Shown here: one piece after another, positions 8,439 to 18,168 of the stretch
Position numbering within the stretch: the first letter of the stretch is position 1
Layout: each line of letters opens with the position of its first letter
DNA from: Asaia sp003994335
GTDB taxonomy: Bacteria; Pseudomonadota; Alphaproteobacteria; Acetobacterales; Acetobacteraceae
DNA: 64,000 nt
Assembly: GCF_037151175.1 (NCBI RefSeq)
Contig: NZ_JBBCOR010000007.1
Location: forward strand, 124,001 to 188,000
Reading direction: 5' to 3'
Notes under the pieces: generated by a model
Seen by the model: only the letters and a program-made list of their open reading frames with translations
Database searches by the model: none
What the model was told of the DNA's origin: nothing
Program-made: the position numbers and the translations under genes

Positions 8439-11416
8439 CCCTCGTGACCATTCCGGCAGATCGCTCCTTTCTCGATGATGTGGCGCGTCGCTGGCTTGCA
8501 GGACCGGCGCAGGACGGCGCGGAAAATGCGCTTATTCTGGTCCCGAGTCGACGGGCCGCGCGCAATCTCACTGAGGCGTTTCTGCGCTGTCTCGATGGGC
8601 GGGCCGCGCTTTTGCCCCGTATCGTGCCTGTCAGCGACGTGAATGAGGACGACCTCGCTTTGGCCGGTGCCGATGCACTCTCCTTTCCGCCTGCTGTTGA
8701 TCCCTTGCGCCGCCTGTCGGTTCTGGCGGCTCTGGTCCTGCAGGCAAAGGGGGTGTTCAGCGCGGATCTGACGCTTGAGCAGGCCTGGCCGCTTGCCTCG
8801 GCGCTGGCAGAGCTGATGGATGACGCCGAGCGTGTCGCGGTCGATCTGCGCGAGCGCCTGCCCGATGCAGCTGAGCCGCGCTTTGCGGATCACTGGCACA
8901 AGACGCTGCAATTCCTCCATATCGTCACAGAGGCCTGGCCTGAATGGCTGCGCGAGACGGGGCTGATGAACCCGGTGGCCCGGCAGGTGGCCGTCCTGCA
9001 GGCGCAGGCGGCACGCTGGCGTGATGCCCCGCCTCAGGGACCGCTCTGGGCTGTCGGCTTCACCGATGGCATGTTTGCCGTCTGCGCCATTCTGCGGGCG
9101 GTGCTGGACGCGCCTCAGGGCTGCGTGATCCTGCCTGGTGTCGATCTCGATTTGCCGGACTCACTTTGGGCCCATTTGCCCGAAAGCCACCCTCAATCCG
9201 GATTTCGACGACTTCTCAATGACTTGGATGTTTCCCGTGAAACCATGGCTGTCTGGTCAGACGGCGTTGATCCTCAGGATGAGCCTGCCCGTCAGGTCCT
9301 GAGTGCGCGGATCGGCCTTACCAGCCTGTTCATGCGCCCCATGGAGGGACTCTCCGCCTGGGGGGAGAGCCGGGAGGGTCTCCCGCTTGCCGGAATCACG
9401 CGCGTCGAGGCGGATGACCAGCAGCAGGAGGCCGCTGCCCTGGCCATGATCCTGCGCGAAGCAGTCGACAGGCCGGGACGTACGGCGTCACTGGTCACGC
9501 CAGACCGCGCTCTGGCCAGACGTGTCGCGACCGAATTGCTGCGTTTCGGCATTGTGGCTGATGACAGCGCGGGGGAGGCCCTGGCCCTGACGCCCGCCGC
9601 CATTCTGCTGCGTCTGATAGCGGAGGCCGCCTCGGCCGATCTCGCTCCCGTGGCGTTGCTGGCCATGCTGAAGCATCCGCTCGTGGCGCTCGGCACCACG
9701 CCGGGTAATTGCCGCGCCACGGCGCGCCGGCTGGAGCGGCTCGTTCTGCGTGGGCCAGCCCCGCCGCCGGGCATTGCCGGGTTGCGCCGTGCGCTGCACG
9801 AGCAGGACCAAAGCGGCGCCGAAACAGCCGACAGCCCCGATCAGGCAGAACCGCTTGGGCCGTTTCTCGATCGTCTGTCCGAAGCGCTTTCTCCACTGCT
9901 TGGCAAGGCTGCCCATCCTTTGCCGGATCTTCTGGCGGCGTTGGTACGCGCGGCCGAGGCTCTGACCACCACACAGGATCAGCCGGGGGATGAGAGGCTT
10001 TGGCTCGGTGCAGAGGGCCATGCCCTTTCACGCCATATCGCCAGCCTGATGACGCATGGTGCCGTGCTCCCACCGCAAACCTTGTCAGGTATGCCCGCTT
10101 TCCTGCTGGCTTCGATGGCGGGGCAGATGGTGTTCGGGCAGCGCGTGTTGCAGGGGCGCGACGGCGAGGCCCTGCATCCGCGTGTCTCTATCCTTGGCGT
10201 CCTCGAGGCGCGCCTGCAATTTGCCGATCTGGTCATTCTGGGCGGGCTGAACGAGGGGATCTGGCCGCCCGCCACCGATCCCGGCCCCTGGCTCAGCCGC
10301 CCCATGCGCACACGGGCCGGATTGCCCTCGCCTGAGCGTCTGATCGGCACGGCAGCGCATGATTTTACCACGGCTTTTCTGTCGGGTCGTGAGATCGTGC
10401 TCTCCAGCGCCTCGCGTCGTGACGGCGCCCCTGCCGTGCCGGCGCGGTGGCTGGTGCGTCTCGAGGCCCTGCTGGAAGGACGCGGTCAGTCTTTGCCATC
10501 CCATCCGGCCCTGATCTGGCAGGCACGTATGGATCAGCCGCTTGGCCCGGCGTGCCCCGTACCGCCGCCGGAGCCGCGCCCCCCTGTTGCCAGTCGGCCC
10601 AGGCGCCTGTCGGTCACGGAAATCGATACCTGGCTGCGCGATCCCTACGCTATCTATGCCCGCCATGTGCTCAGGCTGAAGGCCCTTCCGGCTCTGGAAG
10701 AAGCCGCCGACCGTTCGGATATCGGCGTGGTGGTGCATGAAGGGCTCGAACGCTGGCTGACCGATGGCCAGAAAGGAGGCCGGGCGCTACACAAGGCCCT
10801 GCTGGACGCGCTGGCAAAGCGCGACCTGCGCCCGGCCCTTGCAGCGTGGTGGCGCCCGCGCGTGCTGCGTATTGCCGACTGGGTTTGCGAGCGCGAGGCC
10901 ATGCGTGAAGCCCCGCGCCTGCTCAAGACCGAGCAGATGGGCATGATGACCCTGACACCCCCCTATGCGCCGTTTCGTCTCAGCGCGCGTGCGGACCGTA
11001 TCGAGATCGGTCAGGATGGGCGCGCGACGATTATCGACTACAAGACCGGCAGCCTGCCCAAGCTGGGCGATGTCGAGGCCGGATGGAGTTCGCAACTCGT
11101 GCTTGAGGCTGCCATGCTGCGTCTTGGCGGGTTCGCCGATCTGCCTTCCGCCGAGACGGCCTCGCTGCTTTACTGGCGTCTGACCGGCGACCGCAACCGG
11201 GGGGAGGAACTTTCCGTACCGGGCAAGGCAGAGGCGCTGGACACCCTGGTCGAGAGCGCGCTCGATCGGCTGCGACGCCGCGTCGAGGCGTTCGATGATC
11301 CGCAAACCGCCTATCGCTCGCACCCGCATCCCGATTATGTGCCGCGTTACAGCGACTACGCCCATCTGGCGCGTGTGTCGGAGTGGAGCGCCGCACGTGA
11401 GGAGGGTGGAGAATGA
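8435..11416 (+). CDS. addB: double-strand break repair protein AddB
   Basis: Subunit of the AddAB helicase-nuclease (functional counterpart of RecBCD), which resects double-strand ends and loads RecA. The 993-aa length and gene order identify the alphaproteobacterial AddB type: an inactivated UvrD-like helicase fold with a C-terminal RecB-family nuclease domain. The nuclease motif DYKTGSLPKLGD starts near residue 868, preceded by a conserved aspartate-rich strand (SARADRIEI). LGGLNEGIWPP near residue 605 is typical of AddB. Translation begins at GTG inside GTGA shared with tsaE, and its own stop overlaps addA (ATGA). Confidence 0.95.
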   Translation: MTLVTIPADRSFLDDVARRWLAGPAQDGAENALILVPSRRAARNLTEAFLRCLDGRAALLPRIVPVSDVNEDDLALAGADALSFPPAVDPLRRLSVLAALVLQAKGVFSADLTLEQAWPLASALAELMDDAERVAVDLRERLPDAAEPRFADHWHKTLQFLHIVTEAWPEWLRETGLMNPVARQVAVLQAQAARWRDAPPQGPLWAVGFTDGMFAVCAILRAVLDAPQGCVILPGVDLDLPDSLWAHLPESHPQSGFRRLLNDLDVSRETMAVWSDGVDPQDEPARQVLSARIGLTSLFMRPMEGLSAWGESREGLPLAGITRVEADDQQQEAAALAMILREAVDRPGRTASLVTPDRALARRVATELLRFGIVADDSAGEALALTPAAILLRLIAEAASADLAPVALLAMLKHPLVALGTTPGNCRATARRLERLVLRGPAPPPGIAGLRRALHEQDQSGAETADSPDQAEPLGPFLDRLSEALSPLLGKAAHPLPDLLAALVRAAEALTTTQDQPGDERLWLGAEGHALSRHIASLMTHGAVLPPQTLSGMPAFLLASMAGQMVFGQRVLQGRDGEALHPRVSILGVLEARLQFADLVILGGLNEGIWPPATDPGPWLSRPMRTRAGLPSPERLIGTAAHDFTTAFLSGREIVLSSASRRDGAPAVPARWLVRLEALLEGRGQSLPSHPALIWQARMDQPLGPACPVPPPEPRPPVASRPRRLSVTEIDTWLRDPYAIYARHVLRLKALPALEEAADRSDIGVVVHEGLERWLTDGQKGGRALHKALLDALAKRDLRPALAAWWRPRVLRIADWVCEREAMREAPRLLKTEQMGMMTLTPPYAPFRLSARADRIEIGQDGRATIIDYKTGSLPKLGDVEAGWSSQLVLEAAMLRLGGFADLPSAETASLLYWRLTGDRNRGEELSVPGKAEALDTLVESALDRLRRRVEAFDDPQTAYRSHPHPDYVPRYSDYAHLARVSEWSAAREEGGE

Positions 11417-14400
11417 GCCCGAGCTCTACATCTTCATCCCAGGTCATCGCTTCGGCCAACGATATCCAGCGTCTGGCCTCCGACCCCCTGGCTTCCGTGT
11501 TCGTCTCGGCCTCGGCTGGAAGCGGCAAGACCAAGCTGCTGATCGATCGTCTGTTGCGCCTCATGCTGCCGGCTCTGGTGTCTGACCCGCAGACAGGCGC
11601 GCCGGTGCTCGTGCCGGGTTCGGATCCCGCGCGCATTCAGTGTCTGACCTTCACCCGTGCGGCAGCGGCTGAAATGGCCAATCGCCTTCAGTCGCGTCTC
11701 GGGCGCTGGGTTTCCTTGCCCGATGATGCACTCGACCGGGAGCTTCATGCGCTCAGCGTGCCTGTTTCGGCTGAGACGCGGCAGGCGGCGCGCGCGCTGT
11801 TCGTGCGCGTGCTTGATCTGCCGGGTGGCATGAAGATCGGCACGATCCACGCCTTCTGCCAGTCGCTCCTGCGGCGCTTTCCGCTGGAAGCCGCAATCAA
11901 TCCGCATTTCACCCTCATGGAAGAGACGGATTCAGGCCTCGCTTTGGCCAATGCCATCGAGCACACGCTGTCCCGCGCAATGGGGGACCCGACCATGGAG
12001 GCGCGTCTCAGCCTTCTGGCAGGACAGGTGGGGCTGGAAGAGTATCTCGAACGCATCAGGGGCTTGCAGGGACGTGTGTCCAGATTGCGCCAGAGCTTCG
12101 CACGCTGGCAGATCGAGCCGGGTGCGATCGAACGCGCCTATCGTCGGGCTTTTGGCGCAGGGGAGCAGAGCCTCGATGGCCTTGAAAGCCAGCGTACTGC
12201 GCCACCCGAGGAAGAGGCCCTGCGGCGCTGTGCTCAGGAAGCGCTGCCCCTAGGCACTCCTACCATGCAGGTTCTGCTGAGCCGGATGCTCGATGCCCTG
12301 TCTCGTTCGCCTCATGATCGCAACGCCGAGGACTGGCAGGCCATTTTCGTGACTGGCACCGGCACGCCGCGCGCGGCCAGGGGATTCGTGCCCGCAGCCA
12401 TCAACCGGGATCGTCCTCATATCATGGAGGTCTTCACCCGGGAGGCCGAGCGCCTGATCGCGCTGGGTCGCAGCATTGCGGCAGAGCGTCTGGTGGCGCT
12501 GAACCTTGCGCTCTTCGCGCTCGCCTCGCCCACCCTGGCCCATTACGCGCAGGACAAGCTTCAGCGGGGGCTTGTCGATTACGATGACCTGATTGCAAGC
12601 ACGCGCGATCTGCTGCGCGACCCTGGGGCGTCCTGGGTGCTCTACAAACTCGATGGCGGTCTGGATCATCTGTTGCTGGACGAGGTACAGGACACGTCTT
12701 TCGCCCAGTGGGAGATTGCCACCGCGCTGGTCGAGGAATTCTTCGTAGGCGAGAGCGCGCGCGAAATGGAGGGGCGGCCCCGCACGGTCTTTGCTGTGGG
12801 TGACTTCAAGCAATCCATTTACGCTTTCCAGGGCGCTGATCCCGAAGGCCTGTTCCGGGCGCGCGAGCGTTTCGAGGCCATGGTTCAGGGGGCAGGGCTG
12901 GAATGGCGCATCCCCGAGATCGGCGTGTCCTTTCGCTCGGTCGCGCCCGTTCTCGATCTGGTGGATTCGGTTTTCGCCAACCCTTTGGCGGCCGAGGGGC
13001 TGCGTGAGCCCGGGCGCGACATTCTGCCGCCTCATCGCTCGGCGCGTCCCGGACAGGGCGGACGCGTTGAACTATGGCCGCTCGTGCCCAAGGACGAGAA
13101 AGACGGGATCGATGATCCCTGGGCCGCACCGGAGGGCAATGCGGGCCAGAGCCGGGCTCCCCAGAAACTGGCCGATCATCTGGCGCAATGGATTGCAGGC
13201 CAGATCGGCAAGTCCCCCCAGCCGGGTCAGGCACCGCTGCGCGCGGGGGAGATTCTGGTCCTGGTACCAAGGCGCTCTGCTTTCCTCAGGGCGCTGATCC
13301 GCGCGCTCAAGGGGCAGGGAGTCGAGGTCGCCACGCTGGTAGGAGTGGGACTGACTGACTCGCTCGCCGTTCAGGATATGATGGCGTTGTGCCATGCATT
13401 GCTTCTGCCACAGGACAGCCTGACCCTGGCCACGGCCCTGACCTCGCCTTTTGGTGGGGTTAGCGATTCCTCGCTCATGGATCTTGCCATGGGGCGCGGT
13501 GATGTGCCGCTCTGGACCGTGCTGCGGAAGCGTCATCGTGAGCGGCCAGACTGGCAGAGCGCCTGGAAGCGCCTTTCCGCACTCCAGACCCGCATCGATT
13601 TCGCAACGCCCTATCAGATCCTTGCCGATGCGCTCGGCCGCCATGAAGGGCGCGCCCGCGCGCTCGCCCGCCTCGGGCCGGAAGCGGCAGAGCCTCTCGA
13701 TGACCTGCTCTCTGCGGCATTGCGTTTCGAGGGGCTTCATGCGCCCTCCATGCAGGGCTTCCTGCATTGGCTCGCTTCGAGCAGCCTGACGGTCAAGCGT
13801 GAGGCCGAGGCCGAGATCGACGCCGTGCGGATCATGACGGTGCACGGCTCCAAGGGGTTGCAGGCGCGTCTGGTGGTGCTGCCCGATATGACAGGGGAGG
13901 TTCAAGGCGAGAGAAAGCTGCTCTGGACCCGTCAGAATGGTCTTGATCTGCCCGTCTGGATGCCGGGCCGGGAATTGCCTTCCGATCTGGGCGACCGTCT
14001 GAAAGAAGCGGAAAAAGCGGCGGCGCAGGCCGAGCGTAACCGCCTGCTCTACGTCGCGCTCACAAGGGCCAGTGACTGGCTTGTAATATGCGGCTGGGAA
14101 CCCCGAAAGAAGCAGAGCGACACCTCATGGTACACGCTCTGCCGGGACGGGTTCGACCGTCTCGGGGCTGCACCGCAGTCTTTCGAGGGCGGGTGGGAGG
14201 GAGAGGCCCTCGTGATCGAAGCCGAGCCCGAGCATCAAACCGCACTTCCTGCCAGGCATCATGAACCTGCTCTGATAGCGCTCCCCGGATTTCTGGGCAG
14301 TGCACCGGACTGGCGTGTAATCCCCGCGCCACAGGAGGCTGCCCTCACACGACCTCTGGCGCCCAGCCGACCGGATGAAGCGCGTTTTGGCGAGGCGCCC

Positions 14401-14928
14401 CCTGCGCTTTCTCCGCTTGTTCTGGCGGCAGGGCATGAGAGCAGACGCGCGCGGGCCATCAACCGGGGCACACTCGTGCACAGGCTCCTGCAATGGCTGC
14501 CGGACAGAAACCCTGAGGAATGGGACGTGCTGGCCGAAAACTGGCTTGCCCAGCCGGCCCATGGTCTCCCGGCAGAGGACCGCACGCAGCTTCTGACCCA
14601 GATACGCGCCATCCTGACTCATGAGAATCTGGCTCCGCTTTTTGCGCCCGGCAGTCTTGCGGAGCAGCCGGTGACGGGCATTGCGCAAGGCCAGGTTGTG
14701 CTGGGACAGGTCGACCGCCTCTGTGTGACGCCTCGCCAGGTGATGCTCTGTGATTACAAGACAGGCCAGAAGCCTCCGCGACCGGGCCAGGCCGTACCCG
14801 CTGCTTATCGTCGCCAGATGAATGCTTATGGCGCTGTGCTCTCACAGCTCTATCCTGATCATGAGATCGTGCTGGTTCTGGTCTGGACGGAAGGGCCAAC
14901 GCTCAGCTTTGTCCCGTTCGAACCCTGA
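11413..14928 (+). CDS. addA: double-strand break repair helicase-nuclease AddA
   Basis: UvrD/Rep superfamily 1 helicase fused to a RecB-type nuclease (1171 aa). Helicase motifs are complete: Walker A SASAGSGKTKLLIDR, motif Ia LTFTRAAAAEM, motif II LLLDEVQDTS, motif III VGDFKQSIYAFQGADP, motif IV VSFRS, motif V TVHGSKGLQARLVVLPD and motif VI LLYVALTRA. The nuclease motif DYKTGQKP begins near residue 1114. With AddB it forms the Chi-regulated (or functionally similar) end-resection machine. No gene follows on this strand until thioredoxin at 16.9 kb, although trxA downstream of addA is a common alphaproteobacterial arrangement. Confidence 0.96.
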   Translation: MSPSSTSSSQVIASANDIQRLASDPLASVFVSASAGSGKTKLLIDRLLRLMLPALVSDPQTGAPVLVPGSDPARIQCLTFTRAAAAEMANRLQSRLGRWVSLPDDALDRELHALSVPVSAETRQAARALFVRVLDLPGGMKIGTIHAFCQSLLRRFPLEAAINPHFTLMEETDSGLALANAIEHTLSRAMGDPTMEARLSLLAGQVGLEEYLERIRGLQGRVSRLRQSFARWQIEPGAIERAYRRAFGAGEQSLDGLESQRTAPPEEEALRRCAQEALPLGTPTMQVLLSRMLDALSRSPHDRNAEDWQAIFVTGTGTPRAARGFVPAAINRDRPHIMEVFTREAERLIALGRSIAAERLVALNLALFALASPTLAHYAQDKLQRGLVDYDDLIASTRDLLRDPGASWVLYKLDGGLDHLLLDEVQDTSFAQWEIATALVEEFFVGESAREMEGRPRTVFAVGDFKQSIYAFQGADPEGLFRARERFEAMVQGAGLEWRIPEIGVSFRSVAPVLDLVDSVFANPLAAEGLREPGRDILPPHRSARPGQGGRVELWPLVPKDEKDGIDDPWAAPEGNAGQSRAPQKLADHLAQWIAGQIGKSPQPGQAPLRAGEILVLVPRRSAFLRALIRALKGQGVEVATLVGVGLTDSLAVQDMMALCHALLLPQDSLTLATALTSPFGGVSDSSLMDLAMGRGDVPLWTVLRKRHRERPDWQSAWKRLSALQTRIDFATPYQILADALGRHEGRARALARLGPEAAEPLDDLLSAALRFEGLHAPSMQGFLHWLASSSLTVKREAEAEIDAVRIMTVHGSKGLQARLVVLPDMTGEVQGERKLLWTRQNGLDLPVWMPGRELPSDLGDRLKEAEKAAAQAERNRLLYVALTRASDWLVICGWEPRKKQSDTSWYTLCRDGFDRLGAAPQSFEGGWEGEALVIEAEPEHQTALPARHHEPALIALPGFLGSAPDWRVIPAPQEAALTRPLAPSRPDEARFGEAPPALSPLVLAAGHESRRARAINRGTLVHRLLQWLPDRNPEEWDVLAENWLAQPAHGLPAEDRTQLLTQIRAILTHENLAPLFAPGSLAEQPVTGIAQGQVVLGQVDRLCVTPRQVMLCDYKTGQKPPRPGQAVPAAYRRQMNAYGAVLSQLYPDHEIVLVLVWTEGPTLSFVPFEP

Positions 14929-15129
14929 TCTGCCGCAGCCCGGCGCCGGGGGGCATGTCCCGGTGGGGATGCTCTCCCACCCTATGCCTCGACGGCCTCG
15001 GAGCCAAGCAGCCCCTGTCCGATCCGCGCAGCCTGCGCCTGTCAGAAGCTGACCATGACAGGCTGAGACGTGGCCCATACGGGAGCAAACGTTCCAGGCA
15101 GGAGTAGGACGGCACCCAGTCTGAGGAAA

Positions 15130-15423
15130 TCAGTGATGGTGGCCGCCGCCATTGCGGTCGAAATGCCCCCTGTCATGATCTCCATGATCCTGACGCGGCC
15201 GGTCATAACGGTTGCGATAGCCGGGTCCACCCCAGCCACGTCCGGCGTAATGCGGGCCAACGGAATAGCCCCCGTTCCAGCCCTGACGCCCCCACCCGCC
15301 GGGATAGCCGTAATAGCCCCCTCCGTAATAATCGTCATGGCCGTAACAGCCGGACAAGCCAAGCCCGCAGAGGCCGAGCAGCGCGAAGAGCGCAGCGGAT
15401 TTGCCGCAAGAAGCCTTTCTCAT
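15130..15423 (-). CDS. small Gly/Tyr-rich lipoprotein
   Basis: A 97-aa product with a charged start, a hydrophobic segment and lipobox LSGC (Cys about residue 26), so probably a lipoprotein. The mature part is dominated by Gly, Tyr, Trp, Arg, Asp and His, ending in GGGHHH; it looks disordered and potentially metal-binding. No enzymatic domain is recognised. Its ATG overlaps the stop of the upstream VOC-family gene (ATGA), which supports it being a real gene. Function unknown. Confidence 0.7.
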   Translation of the reverse strand: MRKASCGKSAALFALLGLCGLGLSGCYGHDDYYGGGYYGYPGGWGRQGWNGGYSVGPHYAGRGWGGPGYRNRYDRPRQDHGDHDRGHFDRNGGGHHH

Positions 15424-16466
15424 TGCGCCGGTCCCATCTCAAGCATGTCTCTCTGGGCTTCGATCAAACCGAATACAGCGCCGGTCGGGTCGGCGATCAC
15501 GGATATCAGGGCTCCATCGCGATCGACATGGGTTGGAACGATGACCTGTCCACCGAGAGAAACCGCCCGTGTCGCGGTGGTGGCACTGTTGCGCACCTGC
15601 ACGAATTGTATCCAGCGCGCCTTATCTCTGGGCATCACGTCAGGGGGAAGGGTGTTCACACTTGCCCGTTCCTGTCCTTGTGAGGACAGGATGTAATGCG
15701 CGCCGCTATCGGCCTCAGGAGCAGCCGTGACCTGGTAATTGAACAGCATCTGATAGTACCCGGCGGCGGTGCTGGGTGAGGGGGTAAGGAGCGTGGCCCA
15801 GGAGAAACTATCCAGCATGGGCGCAGTGGAGAGATCCTCCGGATCGCCAGACTGGGCGCTCAGCGCGGCATATATTCCCTGCTGGGGATCGGAAACAATC
15901 ACTGCCTGACCCAGCCCGTCCCATTTGCGCGGGCCAAACAGAACGTGCCCTCCATAGCGCTTCGTCACCCGTGCCACCGTTGCCGTATCGGAAGTTGAGA
16001 TGAAAGGAAGCCAGAAGGGAACATCCTGCTTCGGGTTATCCAGCGGGTGCGCCACCATCGTCCCGATGGCCCGGCCAGCCTGCATGATCTCGACCCGAGG
16101 ATGTTTACCCCCGTTCACAGGGCGAAAACTCCAGCCGAAAAGCGGACCGTAAAAATTCTCGGCCTTGGTCAGATCGGGCGTTACCAGCATGGAAAAGACG
16201 ATCTTGCCGGGGAGCAGACGTTGTGTTGCCGGGGTGACAAGCGGATCAAACGCGCTCATCGGGACACGCTGCGTGTTGCTGCTCGACGGTGCGGCGGCAG
16301 TCAAGGGTACTGGTACGTAATCAGGGGCGTCGGGCGATGGGGGAAGCGGCGCCAGGGTGGGCTGTGCCTGTGCGGTCGCGATAAGAGCCACCAGGCTCAC
16401 GCCACCCAGAACCCGGAGGCAGAGGGCTCGCGCAGAGTGCGCAGGGTGAATGGACCGCATCGACAA
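15420..16466 (-). CDS. secreted VOC (glyoxalase-fold) family protein
   Basis: 348 aa with an N-terminal signal peptide ending near TAQAQ, then a proline-rich spacer and two VOC modules. The first module contains LVTPDLTKAENFYGPLFGWSF, followed by a matching half in which WATLLTPSPSTAAGYYQMLF repeats the same pattern. This layout resembles the CGA/VOC domain proteins related to glyoxalase and bleomycin resistance proteins. The usual metal-binding His/Glu are not clearly placed, so a catalytic role is uncertain. Export to the periplasm is unusual for this fold. It is coupled to the small lipoprotein gene downstream. Confidence 0.75.
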   Translation of the reverse strand: MSMRSIHPAHSARALCLRVLGGVSLVALIATAQAQPTLAPLPPSPDAPDYVPVPLTAAAPSSSNTQRVPMSAFDPLVTPATQRLLPGKIVFSMLVTPDLTKAENFYGPLFGWSFRPVNGGKHPRVEIMQAGRAIGTMVAHPLDNPKQDVPFWLPFISTSDTATVARVTKRYGGHVLFGPRKWDGLGQAVIVSDPQQGIYAALSAQSGDPEDLSTAPMLDSFSWATLLTPSPSTAAGYYQMLFNYQVTAAPEADSGAHYILSSQGQERASVNTLPPDVMPRDKARWIQFVQVRNSATTATRAVSLGGQVIVPTHVDRDGALISVIADPTGAVFGLIEAQRDMLEMGPAQ

Positions 16467-16861
16467 AAGCGCTTCTCCAACTGGCTGGCCCGGGCGACGC
16501 CTTCAGGCGCCTCCCGAAGAGAATGCTTCCCCGACAGAGGGAAGCTGACCATGAAACGTCGCGCGCTCCCCCGTGTTTCTCAGGAGCGGGCGATTTCGCT
16601 GTCACGTGCGCGCGATGCCGCTTCGGCTCTTGGGGGGAAACACGCGTCACAGGGGCCGATCGCGGTTTTTCGATCTGCCAGGACAAGGAGTCGGGGCTGC
16701 TGAACGCGGTGCCTTGAAGGGAGGTTCTGAAGTCTGGAGCCTCTCGGCACGCGACGTGGTGGAACCGACAGGCGCTCTTCCCTCTTGAACGCCGAGAAGG
16801 AACTGCTGATATGTGATGCTGAGACGGACCTGAGCGGTCTGCATTGGAAAGGGAGAACAGG
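16467..16861. other. intergenic region before trxA
   Basis: This interval separates the divergent VOC-protein and thioredoxin genes and should contain both promoters. No RNA gene or repeat was recognised. The ribosome binding site AGGGAG for trxA lies at its right end, about 9 bases before the ATG. Confidence 0.4.
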
Positions 16862-17188
16862 ATGAGCGAAAATACCGTAGCTGTCAGCGATAGCGGCTTT
16901 GATAAGGATGTGCTGCAGGCCGAAGGCCCGGTACTGGTTGATTTCTGGGCCGAATGGTGCGGCCCCTGCAAGATGATCGCGCCGGCGCTCGATGAGATTG
17001 GTGGCGAGTACAAGGGCCGTCTCACGGTGGCCAAGATCAATATCGACGAGAATCCTGAAGCCCCGACGCGTTTTGGTGTGCGCAGCATTCCGACGCTTAT
17101 GGTGTTTAAGAATGGTGAGGTCGTCGCCCAGAAGACCGGTGCGCTTCCCAAGAGTGCGCTCAAGGCCTGGGTGGATTCCGCTCTCTGA
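16862..17188 (+). CDS. trxA: thioredoxin
   Basis: General cytoplasmic thiol-disulfide reductase of 108 aa. The active site WCGPCK, preceded by VLVDFWAE, and the cis-proline region IPTLMVFKNG are all canonical. The start at 16862 is chosen over an in-frame ATG at 16844 because AGGGAG sits at suitable distance and the family usually begins MSEN-like. It is monocistronic here: a perfect terminator follows ten bases after the stop. Confidence 0.97.
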   Translation: MSENTVAVSDSGFDKDVLQAEGPVLVDFWAEWCGPCKMIAPALDEIGGEYKGRLTVAKINIDENPEAPTRFGVRSIPTLMVFKNGEVVAQKTGALPKSALKAWVDSAL

Positions 17189-17197
17189 GAGTGTCTG

Positions 17198-17230
17198 ACG
17201 TGAAGCCCGCGTGGCGGGCTTCACGTTTTT
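17198..17230 (+). terminator. intrinsic terminator of trxA
   Basis: A perfect 13-bp stem (ACGTGAAGCCCGC, loop GTG, and its complement) is followed by a T-run. It lies 10 bases after the trxA stop and faces the end of hpnK, so it may also limit read-through between the convergent genes. Confidence 0.9.
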
Positions 17231-17287
17231 CCCGATGCGCCTTGAGCCGTATCGGGAGGAAGCTCGCGTGCATGATTTTTCGGGAGA

Positions 17288-18145
17288 TCAGGGTGTGGCG
17301 ACAGGCCTGCCCGACCAGTCGCAAAGCGTGACAGCGCTTTTGCGCACAGCCTCCCTGACTTCCGGGCTCACCAAGGCATCAAATTCGCCACGCTGGTCGT
17401 AATAGGGCATGAGGCGTTTGAGCAGCGCGTTCTGTTCCAGAGCTGGATGGAAATACATCTCAGACAGACCCTCGGGCAGGTGCGGGACCAGACCTGCCAC
17501 ACGTCCCGGGCGCATCTGGCCGCTCCAGGCCAATCCGAAACAGGAATCATTGGTTGTCATGCCCGCTCGGGCGATCTGATGACGCAATATCCCGCACCAG
17601 CGGCGCATGGCCGAGGCCCCGAGCGAGTCCAGATGGATCTCGGCAGCGTTGAGTGGCCCGGCAGGCTCGCTGGGTGTACGCACATGGCGCAGCCCGTAAT
17701 GCCCCCCGGTTTCGATCAGTAGGCGCCCGATTGTCGGGTGCAGATGCATGTGCTTGTGCGCATTGGCGTGATCGAGCGACAGGCCCGAGGCAAGAAAAGC
17801 TCGAAACTGGGCCTCGATCTCACGTGCCAGCGCGCGCCTCGCGGCGGGGCGGAAGAAATAGGACACGCCCAGACCGAGCTGGCTAGTGCCGAACCGGTCA
17901 TCAGGCGTGGCGATGGCCGGTATGGTCGCGCCAGGGAGGGCCGTATCGCCCTCGATCACGACCAGATGCAGCCCGACCCGCAGATTAGGCAGACGCTTGG
18001 CCCGACGAACGGCGTCCAGGCTTGCGGGTCCGGCTACCATAAGGCTGGCCGTCGAGAGCAACCCATCACGATGGGCAATCTCGATGGCCTCATTGACCTC
18101 TTCGCTCAGGCCGAAATCATCGGCCGAGATGATCAAACGACGCAT
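17288..18145 (-). CDS. hpnK: hopanoid biosynthesis deacetylase-like protein HpnK
   Basis: 285-aa YdjC/ChbG-family carbohydrate deacetylase. It starts RLIISADDFGLSEEVN, with the metal-binding Asp of the family, and carries the histidine cluster HANAHKHMHLHPT. In Burkholderia work HpnK removes the acetyl group from N-acetylglucosaminyl-bacteriohopanetetrol to give BHT glucosamine. It is the last gene of an hpnM-hpnI-hpnJ-hpnK series and lies 23 bp after hpnJ. Assignment rests on the family signature together with the gene neighbours. Confidence 0.93.
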   Translation of the reverse strand: MRRLIISADDFGLSEEVNEAIEIAHRDGLLSTASLMVAGPASLDAVRRAKRLPNLRVGLHLVVIEGDTALPGATIPAIATPDDRFGTSQLGLGVSYFFRPAARRALAREIEAQFRAFLASGLSLDHANAHKHMHLHPTIGRLLIETGGHYGLRHVRTPSEPAGPLNAAEIHLDSLGASAMRRWCGILRHQIARAGMTTNDSCFGLAWSGQMRPGRVAGLVPHLPEGLSEMYFHPALEQNALLKRLMPYYDQRGEFDALVSPEVREAVRKSAVTLCDWSGRPVATP

Positions 18146-18168
18146 GGGAACAGACGACGCCTGAGTGA

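Noticed and set aside
16321..17163. 280-residue minus-strand frame across the VOC start and trxA
   Set aside because: It overlaps trxA, whose identity is certain, and has no domain signature.
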